Shown: piece by piece, positions 31,870-43,220 of the stretch
Layout: every line of letters begins with the position of its first letter
Numbering within the stretch: the stretch's first letter is position 1
NCBI GenBank assembly: GCA_021030915.1
Contig: JAGEMR010000054.1
Location: 124,001-188,000, forward strand
DNA: 64,000 bases
Source of the DNA: Astrothelium macrocarpum
Lineage: Eukaryota > Ascomycota > Dothideomycetes > Trypetheliales > Trypetheliaceae
Direction: 5' to 3'
Program-made: the position numbers and the translations under genes
Notes under the pieces: model-generated
Told to the model about the DNA's origin: nothing
The model's input: only the letters and a program-made list of their open reading frames with translations
The model's database searches: none

Positions 31870-33962
31870 TTATTCTCTGGAGACATCGCGTCCAAACATA
31901 GAGCTCTTAATCCAGTCGAGGAGAACAAGGATGCGATTTCGCGTGCTGAAGCACATGCTGAGATACGCGCTTCGCCAGAAAAGGTAGGTCTGTTCAATTT
32001 CGATATTAGCTGACATGCAAAGGACAGACATCGAGCATCTCGACGTGTAAATGTAGATGGAACGCAAAGCACTCACCAAAGTACCACCAGATGCGAGATT
32101 GCCTGTCCAAACGCTGATATCTGCAACGGCTTTCTCGCTACCAATATACGCCAGTGAGCCCTGGTGAGAATACTCAAAAGGACCCATTTGTTTCACCCTC
32201 CGCAATCTCTTCTGTGCATCCTTGATCTCTTCAAAAACGGCATTTCGCTCTTCCCCGGTCTTTGTGCTTTGCTCTTCACTCAACTGCACCAACTGCTGCT
32301 CCAAAACCTCCGTCTTGGCCATTTGGTTGAACAGTCGCGCTAAGAAGGCTCCCTCTTGCGATGCCACTTGGGCTGTCGGAGCGTAGTTGGCAACTGCGCA
32401 ATCGCCGACTGCCCAGATGTCTTCTGTGCCTTTCACAACCATGTACTCGTTCACTGCCAATCCTCTTCGCGAGTCCTTTTGTGCTGGAATTTGGCTCATG
32501 AGGTCGCGGACAACGGGGCGTAATGCGTTTCCGGTCGCCCACACAAGGAGACCGTACGGGACTTGCTCCAAGACTTTCTTGCCAGAGGCATCAGTGTGTT
32601 CGGCTTCGATGTATTTATCCGTGACATTTTTAACCATGGTCTTAGTCTTAATCTCGATTTTCTCTTCGTCAAACGTCTTTTCCGTGAAGTCAATGAGCTG
32701 CTTAGAAAACATAGGCAGAACCTAAGGACGCGATTTAATCAGCATACATGCTAACACGGGGTTTCTGTTTACGTAGCAAAATTTAAAGAACGTTCTGCCA
32801 ATACTTACAGTCGGCAATGCTTCGATCAGGGTGACCTTGAAGTTGTCTGCAATATCTGGAATCCATTTTCTCAAGTCGCTCTCAAAGAAATCTTGCAACT
32901 CCCCTGCGAACTCGACACCGGTAGGTCCACCGCCGACAACAACCATATGCAGTAAACGTTTGACCTCTTCGGGTGATTGGTCCTTAAATGTCGCAGTTTC
33001 ACAGCAATCCATGATTCGTTTCCGGATTCTTTGCGCATCTCCGACTTCTTTTAGGAAGCAAGAATGTTCTGTTACACCTTTGATGCCTGTACATAGTCAG
33101 AATGCGCCATTTTGGTTCCGTCTTCTCCAAGACCACCTATACAAGCTCATGGTACGGAAGTCTACCTACCAAAAGTCGCATTCTCTGCCCCGACACCTAC
33201 AACGAGCATATCGAAAGGTACTTCTGTTGCGCTGGTATCACCCTTGATTTCACTTTCGTCGTTGATGTAGACCACCTTTTTTGCGGCATCGATCTTGGTT
33301 GCCTCGGCTTCGTAGAACTTGACGCTCGCCTTTTTGTGTCTCAAGAAATTCCGCACAGGCTCCATGATGCTGCGGTGCTCGATCGTGCCAGTCGTACAAG
33401 AGGGGAGGAGAGGGGTGAAGAGAAAGTAATTCCGCGGAGAGATGACAATGACATTGTAATTTTCTGTATCAAGTTTTTTAAGTAGAGAAACGGAGCCCCA
33501 ACCAGTTCCTAAAGGCGCGAGTTAGATGCTATCACGGGAAGTTCCTCGAAGCAATTGGGTATAGAGGATGGTTGTACCTAATACAACAAGCGTTTTTTTA
33601 TTGGGATCCGGTTCGGCCTGGTCCTCCGGATTCCTCGAGATGTAAATCCCATACCCAACATAACCTAATCCACCAAGCGCACTCAGGTACGTCAATCTCC
33701 AAAGCCATCGAAAGACACCAAATCCCCGCTTTTTGACCTTCTGCTGTGTCTCGGAGCTTGCGGTACCAGATTGTTGGTCGGCATATCCACGCCGAAAGCT
33801 GTGTAGCGGAAGTTGTCGGTTGAGAGTAGCTCGGGCAAGTACCGCAGCTGTAGCTGGTCTGCTGCGAGCTACAATGGGAGAGTACGCACGCCGACCTGTG
33901 TGCTGGAGGATTGAAAGCGAGGCGGATGCGACAGGTCTTCTCAGCGCAGCAGATCCGAGCAT
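31870..33962 (-). CDS. NDE1: External alternative (type II) NADH dehydrogenase, 588 aa
   Basis: Exons are 33962-33578, 33508-33170, 33086-32809, 32721-32077 and 31989-31870; each join keeps frame. A long mitochondrial presequence is followed by a membrane span (LTYLSALGGLGYVGYGIYI) that fits external (intermembrane-space-facing) enzymes. The first dinucleotide fold is TLVVLGTGWGSVSLLK, split by intron 1. The second is HMVVVGGGPTGVEFAGEL. The FAD-binding block EDIWAVGDCA is followed by the C-terminal membrane-binding helix (AYLSMCF.., LVLLDWIKSSMFGRDVSRE). The enzyme oxidises cytosolic NADH and reduces ubiquinone without proton pumping. Confidence 0.93.
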
Positions 33963-34243
33963 GGCGAAAGGATGAGATTGGGAAGAAATGAAGGAATTGA
34001 CTTTTCAGAAAATTGGGTAGTTATGGCTCTCGTATAGAAAAGTTGAGTTCCGACTAGAGCCAGGGATTAGCTCGGCTCCTTGTCCGTTGCGCTCCGAGTT
34101 TTCTTTGTCGTCCCAACCATCCAGGATCTATCACAACCTCTTCCTCTACACCGTATTGTCTAGATAATCTACCGGATGAGAACGACGCCTCAACTCCTCA
34201 TGCTTGCCCACTTCAGACCGTAGCCGCATGTCCGACGCTGTAA

Positions 34244-35377
34244 TTACAACCGGCTACTTGTCCGACCAATCCGCCGATATCCTTTGTCTTTACCAAACCT
34301 CACCAACCCTTCTTGCCAACACGTAGCTAGCAAGCCCCCCTCTGGACTCCAGATTCGACTCTGGTGAAGCCCTCTTCCTCCACCAATCCAACTGACTCGC
34401 GCTTCTTGGCAGAACCATCTTTCCTCTCCTCTCTCATTCCTGGCAACATTCAAATCCTCCACAGTACCGTGAAATACAACATTGATGTTCAAACTTGCCA
34501 TCTGTGTGTAATCGTTTCCCTTGCCCAAAATATTTGGGATCAAATACAATGAGTTCCTGTCGCTAGCATAGAGGTGCGCAATAATATGAAAATTTGGAGC
34601 TTCAGATACGGGAGGTACCTCGCCGATTGGAGTGTAGAAATACAATTTTCTCTTCTCCAGAGGTGCCTTGCCTTCATTCCACTCCCTCATCTCGACTTCC
34701 TTGCATTTCAGTCCAGGGAAATCATCCATCCGGCCTTCTCTTCGTAATCTCTCGCGATGCCGTGGTGTGTCCATTCCAGGCACTTCGGGAAATTCTTCAG
34801 GTTTTCGTCCCTGTAGAGCAGAAGCATAATGCGCATCTAAATCATATCCATCCCAGACCTCAACCGTAGAAGCTTCGGCCCGCTTGAAGCTAATGATAGC
34901 TGTAAAGGCAATGCCTTTCCCCTCGGCTTGGACGACAGAAATACTGCGTGTACAATAGCTTCTGCCATTGCGGATAGTCTTGACATGGTAGACGAATGGA
35001 ATCTTGTTGAGACCAGGAAGAATGAAGAAACCTGATACGTTCTGAAAAGGTATGTTAGGTCATGTGTATACGAGGCTCATTTTGAAGCTCATTCAAATTG
35101 ATATTTGACTGGATGTCTTTTGTAGATTGCAAAAACATTACTCGAGATTGTATATATTGAAGCATCTTAAATACAAACGTACATGTATTATAAATCCATG
35201 TTCTACCGTCTGTGAAGCTGCCCACGCTGCCTGCGCAAAGACATGACCGCCGTAAGCTCTCTTTGCATCACCAGGGCTGAAAGGAGATGCAGTAGAACGA
35301 AAAGTTTGTTCGTCAATTCTTTCCAGTCTAAAAAGATTTACGAAAGGTAGCCCAGTGTTTGAGGAAGGTCTCTGCAT
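34244..35377 (-). CDS. TES1: Peroxisomal acyl-CoA thioesterase (TesB/ACOT8 family), 330 aa
   Basis: Exons are 35377-35183 and 35041-34244; the intron starts GTACGT and ends TTTCAG. The N-terminal hot-dog half has RAYGGHVFAQAAWAA. The second exon opens NVSGFFILPG and has YHVKTIRNGRSYCTRSISVVQ. The C-terminal hot-dog half has NIVFHG-like INVVFHGTVED and ARVSWIGGGRGLHQSRIWSPEGGLLATCWQEGLVR. The C-terminus is SRL, a variant PTS1 signal, so the protein should enter peroxisomes and hydrolyse acyl-CoAs during beta-oxidation. Confidence 0.92.
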
Positions 35378-37399
35378 CGTAGAATTGAAAAAGAACGTAA
35401 AATATAATGGAAATCGAACAAGCCCCGAACTAGCGAATTATGGCCGAAAAAGAATGACGTTCGCTTTGAATTGAAATCGTTTACATTGGCTTCATGGAGA
35501 CCGATTTCTCTGTTGCAAGGACAGATGCAGTGTCGGGAGTCGGCTCTGTTGTCCGGATCGGTTCCATTTTAACCTCGGCTCAGTCATTCCTCTCAGTACG
35601 ACACGAAAAACTACTGGCCAAAGCAAATGAGTTGGATAAACAAGTTCTGGTTGAGGTTTCTGATTGATATGTTTGAGACTTAATTTCATTCTTCGGACTT
35701 GGTCTTGTACCTCACGAGCGAAAGGACGCGTTGATCTCACAGAACGAGTAATGCTTGAGGGTATTACACATTGGCATTACCTTAGCAAAAGTGGGAGTTG
35801 CTCATATATGCTAAGCAAAACCTTGGGAGTGATAATGCAAGTTAGTATAACATAGGTAGGTATGCACACCAAATGTCGTGAATGAGTAATCTAAAAGCTG
35901 CTTGGACTTCATTTCCGTTTTTGCCTCAATACTGGGATTCTGATGACGCAGGGCAAGACAAGGATTCCGAAATGGGCGAAGAGCAGCTGTGAAGAATTAG
36001 GGTTCTCGGTTTCCAGAATCCTTCCTTTGAAACCTTAATGGAATTGTTTCATGGTGCGACATAGTACTGCCATGTTCAATGGATTCATCTTTGGGGTAAT
36101 CCGGATTTTGACTACAGGTAAGACGGGAGCCAACGTTGATCGTTTGCGCTCGCTTGCACGTCAACATCGAAAGCTATCTTTATTCCTCGCCGATTATTGG
36201 TAACGATTTGATGAATCATGAATCAAAGCAGAGAATTTGGTGATTTCAGTGACAGCGGATTGTCTCTTGTTCTCTGCATCTACTTGCGCAGCACGTGTAT
36301 GTCTGGCATTAATAGCTGCATCGTATCTTATTATCAACTGCACCACGTTGCCACCCTCGAGGTGAGCTTAGAATGGTACTGTGCAACAGCAAGGATGGTA
36401 GTATTCCGGGAAGGTCAGGATCGGAGAACGTTGCATTGTGCTGATAGTGGCGTTGGGACCCGATAAAGATGCCGGGAGGCGGTCAAAGAGACGCGGCTCC
36501 CTTTGCCAATCACGCTTCAGCCTCCAACCTCATTTCCCCTGACAATCTCTCCCCTGGCTTTGTTCTGCCGCTATGCTTTGGACAGGTGACCTGCGGCTGA
36601 GTGGAATTGGCACGGAATGACTGCATTTTGCGAGAGCAACGGGCATCACTGCAGTGATAAGACAAGCTTATTGGTGAGAAGCAACCAGAAATGCAGTTGG
36701 TCCGAGCACCTTCGCGAAAGCCTCGGGGCTGGGGCATGATGCACAACAATGTCAAATACGCATACAAAGCTTTACGTTCCGCGGCTTGACTGATCTAAAC
36801 GGCAGCAGCGAATTGAGAGTAGTTCCTTGGGTGTATTCCCCTCTTTATCTGCGATTGACTGAAAGAAACAAGAATTGTTCCCCTGTCTCGGCTTGCGGCT
36901 TTTCACGGTTGGGAGATTGAATTCAAATCCTATTGCAGATGGCGAAAATGCCAATGTACCAAATCCGGCTTGGCACCCTTGATGATAATCCGCTGGCGGC
37001 TGTTGAGGCTGGGATTGAGTGGTGTCACTAGGTACAGGACCCGTGCTCCACTTGCTCTGGAGTTTCATTTCCTTCCCGTCCCATAGGTTGCACCCCGGAT
37101 TCTACCCTCTGATGGGCAAGGTCGTACAAATGCAGAAGTGGCTTGCAGTAAAAGAGGATCAATCAGCGATGATTATGATTGGACCGGCTCTCGCTAAGGA
37201 ATTCGACGGGGTGATATGCGATGTTGCTGTGGAGGCAATTTCGACTCAACGGCTTCTTCATTCCTCTTGGATCCGAGAGAAGTCCCTCACCCGGTTCAGT
37301 GTTTGTATAGGCTCGTGACTTGGAGAGTGAGCTAGTTACGGTAGGCACGTGGACGTTTTTCTTTGGGGCTTCCCAGTCGATCCAGCCCTCACTATTCCC
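35378..37399. other. Long intergenic region (about 2.0 kb)
   Basis: No gene is supported. Short ORFs on both strands lack family signals. A CreA-type CTGGGG lies at 36729-36734, far from the transporter start. The length suggests an extended regulatory region for the hexose transporter or an unrecognised non-coding transcript. Confidence 0.45.
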
Positions 37400-37611
37400 C
37401 TTTTCACTTTTAAAAAGCTAAGCTTGTCCCTCAATTGCCTCTTCCTCTTCCTCTTCCACAATTTCCTTCATTGGTTCCGCCCGCGTACATTCTGCTTCGC
37501 TTCTTGTAGACCTTCTTTATTACCTCTACATACTCCAACAATCGGCTCCAATTAGTTCTGCACTTTTTATCAAGAAAAGAAACTCGGGCATATCCAACTA
37601 CGACCGCAGCC
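37400..37611 (+). promoter_or_regulatory. Core promoter and CT-rich leader of the hexose transporter
   Basis: A TTTTAAAAAG element at about 37408 is followed by long pyrimidine tracts (CTCTTCCTCTTCCTCTTCC near 37440). The ATG at 37612 has a GCCATGG context. CT-rich leaders are typical of strongly transcribed filamentous-fungal genes. Confidence 0.5.
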
Positions 37612-39294
37612 ATGGCTGACATTACGACGGCCGAGGCCCCTATCACGGTGAAGGCGTACCTCATGTGTGCCTTTGCAGCATTCGGCGGAATCATGTTTGG
37701 GTACGATAGTGGGTACATTAGCGGTGTTCTTGCGATGAACTACTTCAAACACCAGTTTGGTCATCCTGTCCCTCTTTCTGTTGACCCCAGCGGATACCTC
37801 TATTCAACACCTGACAAGTCGCTCATTGTGTCGATCCTCTCTGCCGGAACCTTCTTCGGGGCCCTCTTCGGTGGTGAGATTTCAGACAAGATTGGTCGTC
37901 GCCTCACTGTCATCATCGGATGCCTAACTTATATCGTCGGGATCATCTTACAAACCGCCTCATCCACCATTGCTCTTCTTGTCGTCGGCCGCGTTATTGC
38001 TGGTTGGGGAGTCGGGATGGTTTCCACAAACATCATTCTCTACATGTCTGAGATTGCTCCCAAAACCGTCCGTGGCGCAATTGTCTCAGGCTACCAATTT
38101 TCCGTTACTATTGGCCTTCTGCTCGCATCTTGCGTCACGTATGGTACTCAGAATTACACCGACTCAGGCAGTTACCGAATTCCTATGGCTATTCAATTCC
38201 TCTGGGGCTTGATCCTTGGCGGTGGCATCATTTTTCTTCCCGAATCTCCGCGCTATTTTATTCTGAAGGACCGCATCGATGACGCCGCCAAATCGATCTC
38301 ACGTCTACGTTCGCAGCCCGCTAATTCGGCTTTCGTTCAGGGCGAACTCACCGAGCTGATTGCCAATCGTGAATACGAACTCCGCGTTGTCAAACCAGGT
38401 TGGCTACCATGTTTAGAGGGTGGCTGGAAGCCGTCTGGAAACCTTCGCCGTTGCATTCTAGGTATTCTTCTGCAGATGATGCAACAGTGGACAGGGGTAA
38501 ACTTTATCTTCGTAAGTGAAAATCTGGGCTCTGATAAACGTCGCTAACTCTTGTATTACAGTATTATGGAACGACTTTCTTCCAAAACGCAGGTATCGGC
38601 AACGCCTTCATCATCAGCGTCATCACCAATGTTGTCAACGTTGCATCCACTCCCGTTTCTTTCTGGACAATTGAGAAATTCGGACGTCGCCCGCTACTGA
38701 TATGGGGCGCGGTTGGAATGGTTGTATGCGAGTTCATTGTGGCAATTGTTGGTACTGCCGATGCAGGTTCGCAAGCCGCAAACATCTGTCTCATCGTATT
38801 TGTCTGCATCTACATTGCTTGCTTTGCAAGCACTTGGGGGCCGGGAGCTTGGGTGTTGATTGGTGAGATTTTCCCTATCCCAATCCGGGCAAAAGGTGTT
38901 GCTCTCGCGACTGCAAGCAATTGGTTCTGGAATTGGTAAGTCCATCTCTAATGAACTAATGTTGTATATTCAACTGACTAAACTATTCAGCATCATCGGT
39001 GTTATCACTCCATACATGGTCGACAAAGATGCCGGCAATCTCGGCAGCAAGGTCTTCTTTGTTTGGGGCTCTACTTGTATCCTCTGTGCGGTCTTTGCAT
39101 ACACGCTGGTTCCTGAAACTAAGGGTCTATCTCTCGAGCAAGTCGACAAGATGTTGGAAGAGACTGTCCCAACCACATCAAGCAAGTGGAGGCCACATGA
39201 TACGTTTGCACATGAGATGGGAATGGACAAGGAACAGCCAGGTGTCGAGGGAGTTGAGAGCATTGATACGGTTCCAAAGAGTCACGATGTCTGA
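37612..39294 (+). CDS. MFS hexose transporter (sugar porter family), 525 aa
   Basis: Exons are 37612-38511, 38562-38935 and 38991-39294; introns start GTAAGT and GTAAGT. Twelve membrane segments are expected. Sugar-porter signatures are GGIMFGYDSGYISGV in TM1, DKIGRRLT in the 2-3 loop, LPESPRYFILKDR after TM6, QQWTGVNFIFYYGTTFF in TM7 (restored across intron 1) and VPETKGLSLEQVD near the end. It resembles high-affinity glucose transporters/sensors of the Hxt/RGT class. The C-terminal tail of about 50 residues is short, arguing against a long-tailed sensor. Substrate is inferred. Confidence 0.9.
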
Positions 39295-40154
39295 GCGAGC
39301 TTACCATGGAAGAGTGCGCAGAAATAGTTCATATTTGAAATCGTTAGCGACTAAGAGCTCACATGGGTGGATTGACAGCCTATCAGTGTCAGTAGAATAT
39401 ATCAGGCAGTTCATATGATACACGAATTCAACTGGAGACCCAGTATGTGGTTATCTATCGAAGTTCTGACCAGACTTCAATGGATTTCTGTAGATCGTGA
39501 TTACGTTCAAAACAAGTGAGACGAGACAGCGGCCCCTAAGTCAATCTCCGCGGCTGAGTCAGCAATTGCCTTCACTGGTGACGTTCCGTGCGACAAAACC
39601 TTTCTCTTCCCTACCTATAAATGACAACCTTGCGAAAGCAAATTATGTCTACTTTCGTCTAGCTGTACCCAAATACGCTCGAGCTGGAAGAGGCTGTTTT
39701 CGCTGTTTCAGACCGTTCCAGTAATGCGCTCGAAAGGAGGTGTCTCGATGACAACGAATTCATAGACAAACTCTATGCTGCCAAATCCTTGATTACGGTG
39801 TGGTTCGCATCCTACAAAACCTCTGCTATACGCTGGAGTAGAATTAAGATCTTTTCTGCATCCCTTTTTCAACTTCTCCAAATCGGTGGGATTCACGTTG
39901 CTTTGTTTTCCATCATTTTGTTACTATGGAGGTAGCGATACTCTGCACTGCACTAAGTTTTTCCTCAGCACAAGATTCTAAAAGACTTTAAAACAGGCTG
40001 ACATTTCAAGATTCCGATATTTACACACTTTTTCTACTTATACCACAAGCTAGCAATAAACAACGCGTTGTCACTGCTTTTCCTGTATGCGGTTCCACAT
40101 TCCTGTGTCGAATCTCTTTTTGAAAGCAAGAGACGCTTCAAGGTTACAACAGAA
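39295..40154. other. Intergenic between transporter and SDR
   Basis: Convergent 3' flanks. No gene recognised. Confidence 0.5.
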
Positions 40155-41224
40155 TCAAAACACTGACGTAACTCCTGGATGGATCGCTTCAAGCTTTTCT
40201 TTGAGCTCCAGCCATACACGTTCCTGCAAATCTGCCCCTTCTAGACCCTTTGTGAGACCTCCCGTCGGCGTTATCACACAATCCGGCAAATACTGGCCAT
40301 GAGACTCGGCGCCAGCGCTGGCACCATACACGAGTGTGCGTCCACCAACATCGGTTGGACGACATATCATCCGCTTCAGGATGGGGAAGATGGGAGAGTC
40401 GCGCTCACGTGCCAGCTCACTGTGACAGAATCTGGAAGCAATCGAAGTTTTTAGCACTTTATTATGTGGGCTCCTGGTTTCATACAACTCGGCACTGCTA
40501 ACGTGTAATGAAACAATGTACGTACCCTGGAGCTACACAGTTTACGATCACCTTACCAGAATTGAGTGGGGATAAGCTGGACATTTGTTTGACGACGAGA
40601 ATCTCTAGCAGCTTTGATATATGATAACGCTCGGCCATGTTCGATTTGCTGCTATCATTGAGTCGCGAAAATCTGTCCGGTCGGCGCATTACGTTCCTCA
40701 AACTTGGCCACTTCATAAAGCTCCGAGGCCGTCACAGTAAAATGCGTCTTCGTATTGTATTGGATGGCCGTCTCACGAAGTTTAGGGTGAAGAAGGAAGC
40801 CGAGCAGGAAGAGAGATACGACACTAGTCGTGATTGTTTCTTCATTGTCTTCCGTTACTCGGAATTTCTGCGTCCCTATACCAGCATTGGCAACCAGCAC
40901 ATCAAGTCTTGGCAATTCAGTCTTGACTCTGTCAGCAAAGGCTTGAACAGAAGCGTAGGAACTCATGTCCAGATGCCACACCCTGGGAGTGTCGGCTGAG
41001 CACGAAGTTGTCTCTTGAATGTCTTTCGCCGCTGCCTTGGCCTTCTCAGTGTTTCGGCATGCGAGAACGACTTGCGATGCTCCGAGGCGAACCATCGAGC
41101 GGCATGCCTCTAAGCTTAGGCCTGAGCTACTACCGGTGACGATGACAGTCTTGTCCTTGAAAGATGCTGTTGGAATTGGAGGATAGTGGATGAATTGACG
41201 ATAGATGAAAGCCGCTAAAAACAT
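40155..41224 (-). pseudogene. Short-chain dehydrogenase/reductase with a frameshift
   Basis: Two exons, 41224-40526 and 40431-40155, would join at VAPG/FCHSELARERD. A membrane-anchor-like start (FLAAFIYRQFI) precedes the Rossmann motif VIVTGSSSGLS, then VLACRNTEKAKAAA, VLVANAGIG and, in a second frame, the catalytic MAERYHISKLLE. Between GQIFAT and LNDSSKSN (near 40658) the frame is lost by a net shift equal to two missing bases. As read, the protein ends after FATQ before the Tyr-xxx-Lys pair. All other blocks are intact, so this is a young inactivation or a sequencing error. If intact it would be an NADP(H)-using SDR of unknown substrate. Confidence 0.78.
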
Positions 41225-43220
41225 ATCTAATAGTATGGGCCCCTGGAAAAAGGTGCTATTTTAACGTGTTTGTGCTTTGGAGAGTAGTAAGGAGTCAGGT
41301 AGAAGATAAACACGTCTCGTTAGGGACATATCTGAATAGTATATTTTCTGAAGCTCTATGATGATGAAGACAATATGCCTGTTCTTGTCTTGTTATTGAG
41401 CATTCCAGGGATCTTGGAGTACGGACTTAAGGATACGAGAACGGCCAATGAAAAGCACATTCCACGTCCACAGTCGAATTGCATACCTCATTTGGCAAAG
41501 CGTGACATCTAGATCGGTGCGGGCAACGTATTTTTGGTGGATGAATTTTTAGAGAGAGCACATATGAGATCTACAACACCAACAGTTCGGACAATATCTC
41601 CTAAGTCCGAAAGATAGCGCTCATAATCCGGCTAGAATCTTATTTGAACATGTCCAAAAATTCCAACATACATTGTCTTTGACTTGTCTTGTTTATCAAC
41701 CCATCTTTTGGACACGTGCATGCTTATTTTAGTAATGTGGGGATGCCATCCGCAAAAATCCCTCATTGGAGAGAGACGGCGAACTGAGCGTTTTCGTTTC
41801 GAAATATCAGCTAGTGCTGCTACCTAGTGCTACTCGATCACGCAACCATTGTCCTTGCATTTTGTGCTCACGTTGACATCTCACTACCTTTGAGGATTTC
41901 GAAGAATTCTGGCCATCATTGAGTCGGCAGCAACTGATTTCGCGCATAACACAAATCTCTTTCAAGCTACCCTGTTTGTAGATACACAAAGTTCAAAGCA
42001 AACGATACAGGATGACACGTTGAATTCCGTAGTCCCTCTTATTTTGAAACTCCTGTGGAACAGACCTCGTTCTGCAAAATATCATGATTTGTATAAATGA
42101 TATGGCGATTTGGTTCTGATGTTAATGAACTGATAACTTTTGTGAACAATCTTTCATGAGACTGAGATCTTTGGTTCGCTTTCACATCCAATATGCATGC
42201 AGCTAAATCGTCAACATGGCCTCTGGAGTTCCTGCCCCAACCAACTAGCCTCGTCCCGCCCCACCCAGCTCGCCCTGTAAAAAGGAAAAAGGAAAAAGGA
42301 AAAGGGCTACAGATTTCACCAAATTATTAGTGATGTGCTCCAAAGCTGCAGCTAACTGCTTTTTTGTCGTGTGAAAGAACGAAAAGAAAGAAGAAACCGC
42401 GGATTCTATACAATTGCCAGTTCCATTCACGTATTATGCGAAAAACAAGAGCATTTTATTGGACAAGAGTGGGATTTATCTGAACCCCCACGATGGACAC
42501 GCAGTCACGGGGTAGCGCGACTCCGATTGGGCGCGGGCGTTAGAATTACACGAGAATCCCTGGCTCATGCAGCTGCCTAATCAACAGCCTTACCATGGCC
42601 TTGTCTTCATCCAAACCATAGAAGCTTCTACTACCAACGTGAACCTCCCAATTCTCCCAGCAGCGACATAATGAGGACATCTTTGGTGAAGCTTCACCCA
42701 TTCATCTGATCCGTTCAAATTGACTTCGTGACTAACTGTGGCTTATCAGCCGTGTTCATGATTAGCTGCAACTCGCGTTTGATGCGTTTGTTCGATGACC
42801 CGCAAAGGTACAGCTTATCAGCCGGCGAAACCAGGCTGGAAAATGTGCGTTGAGTAGCTCTTATACCTCTTGAATTCACTGTTCTGGGTCTGCATTTTAC
42901 CGGTTGCACCGGTCTTCATCACTCTTCACCACATCGCGATTTGTGGTAAACCTACCATCACTGAAACATAATCTCAAATTTTTCATAGTCTCTTACCTGA
43001 AAAAGCCTCATATGCAGCTGATATTTGACTCCCGTTGCTTCCGACCCAGTGATGCTCTAAAGTAGAAGTAGCATAAAAGTCCTCTTTGCGCGCCTTCCTT
43101 TTCCATGTTACCTCTCTTGATAAGATACTAAAGTTAAACTCTGATCTCGCTAATCGCTTCGCATCTAACGATACAAATCTTAGTTTTGTCCGACGTGTTC
43201 TAGCCTTCTTCAAGCAGAAA
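41225..43220. other. Intergenic, about 2 kb
   Basis: No supported gene. It contains the AAAAAGG microsatellite described separately and the promoter of the UBC-domain gene near its right end. Confidence 0.45.
42279..42305. repeat. AAAAAGG microsatellite
   Basis: Three perfect 7-bp units and a shortened fourth (AAAAGG) form a purine-only tract. Confidence 0.9.
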
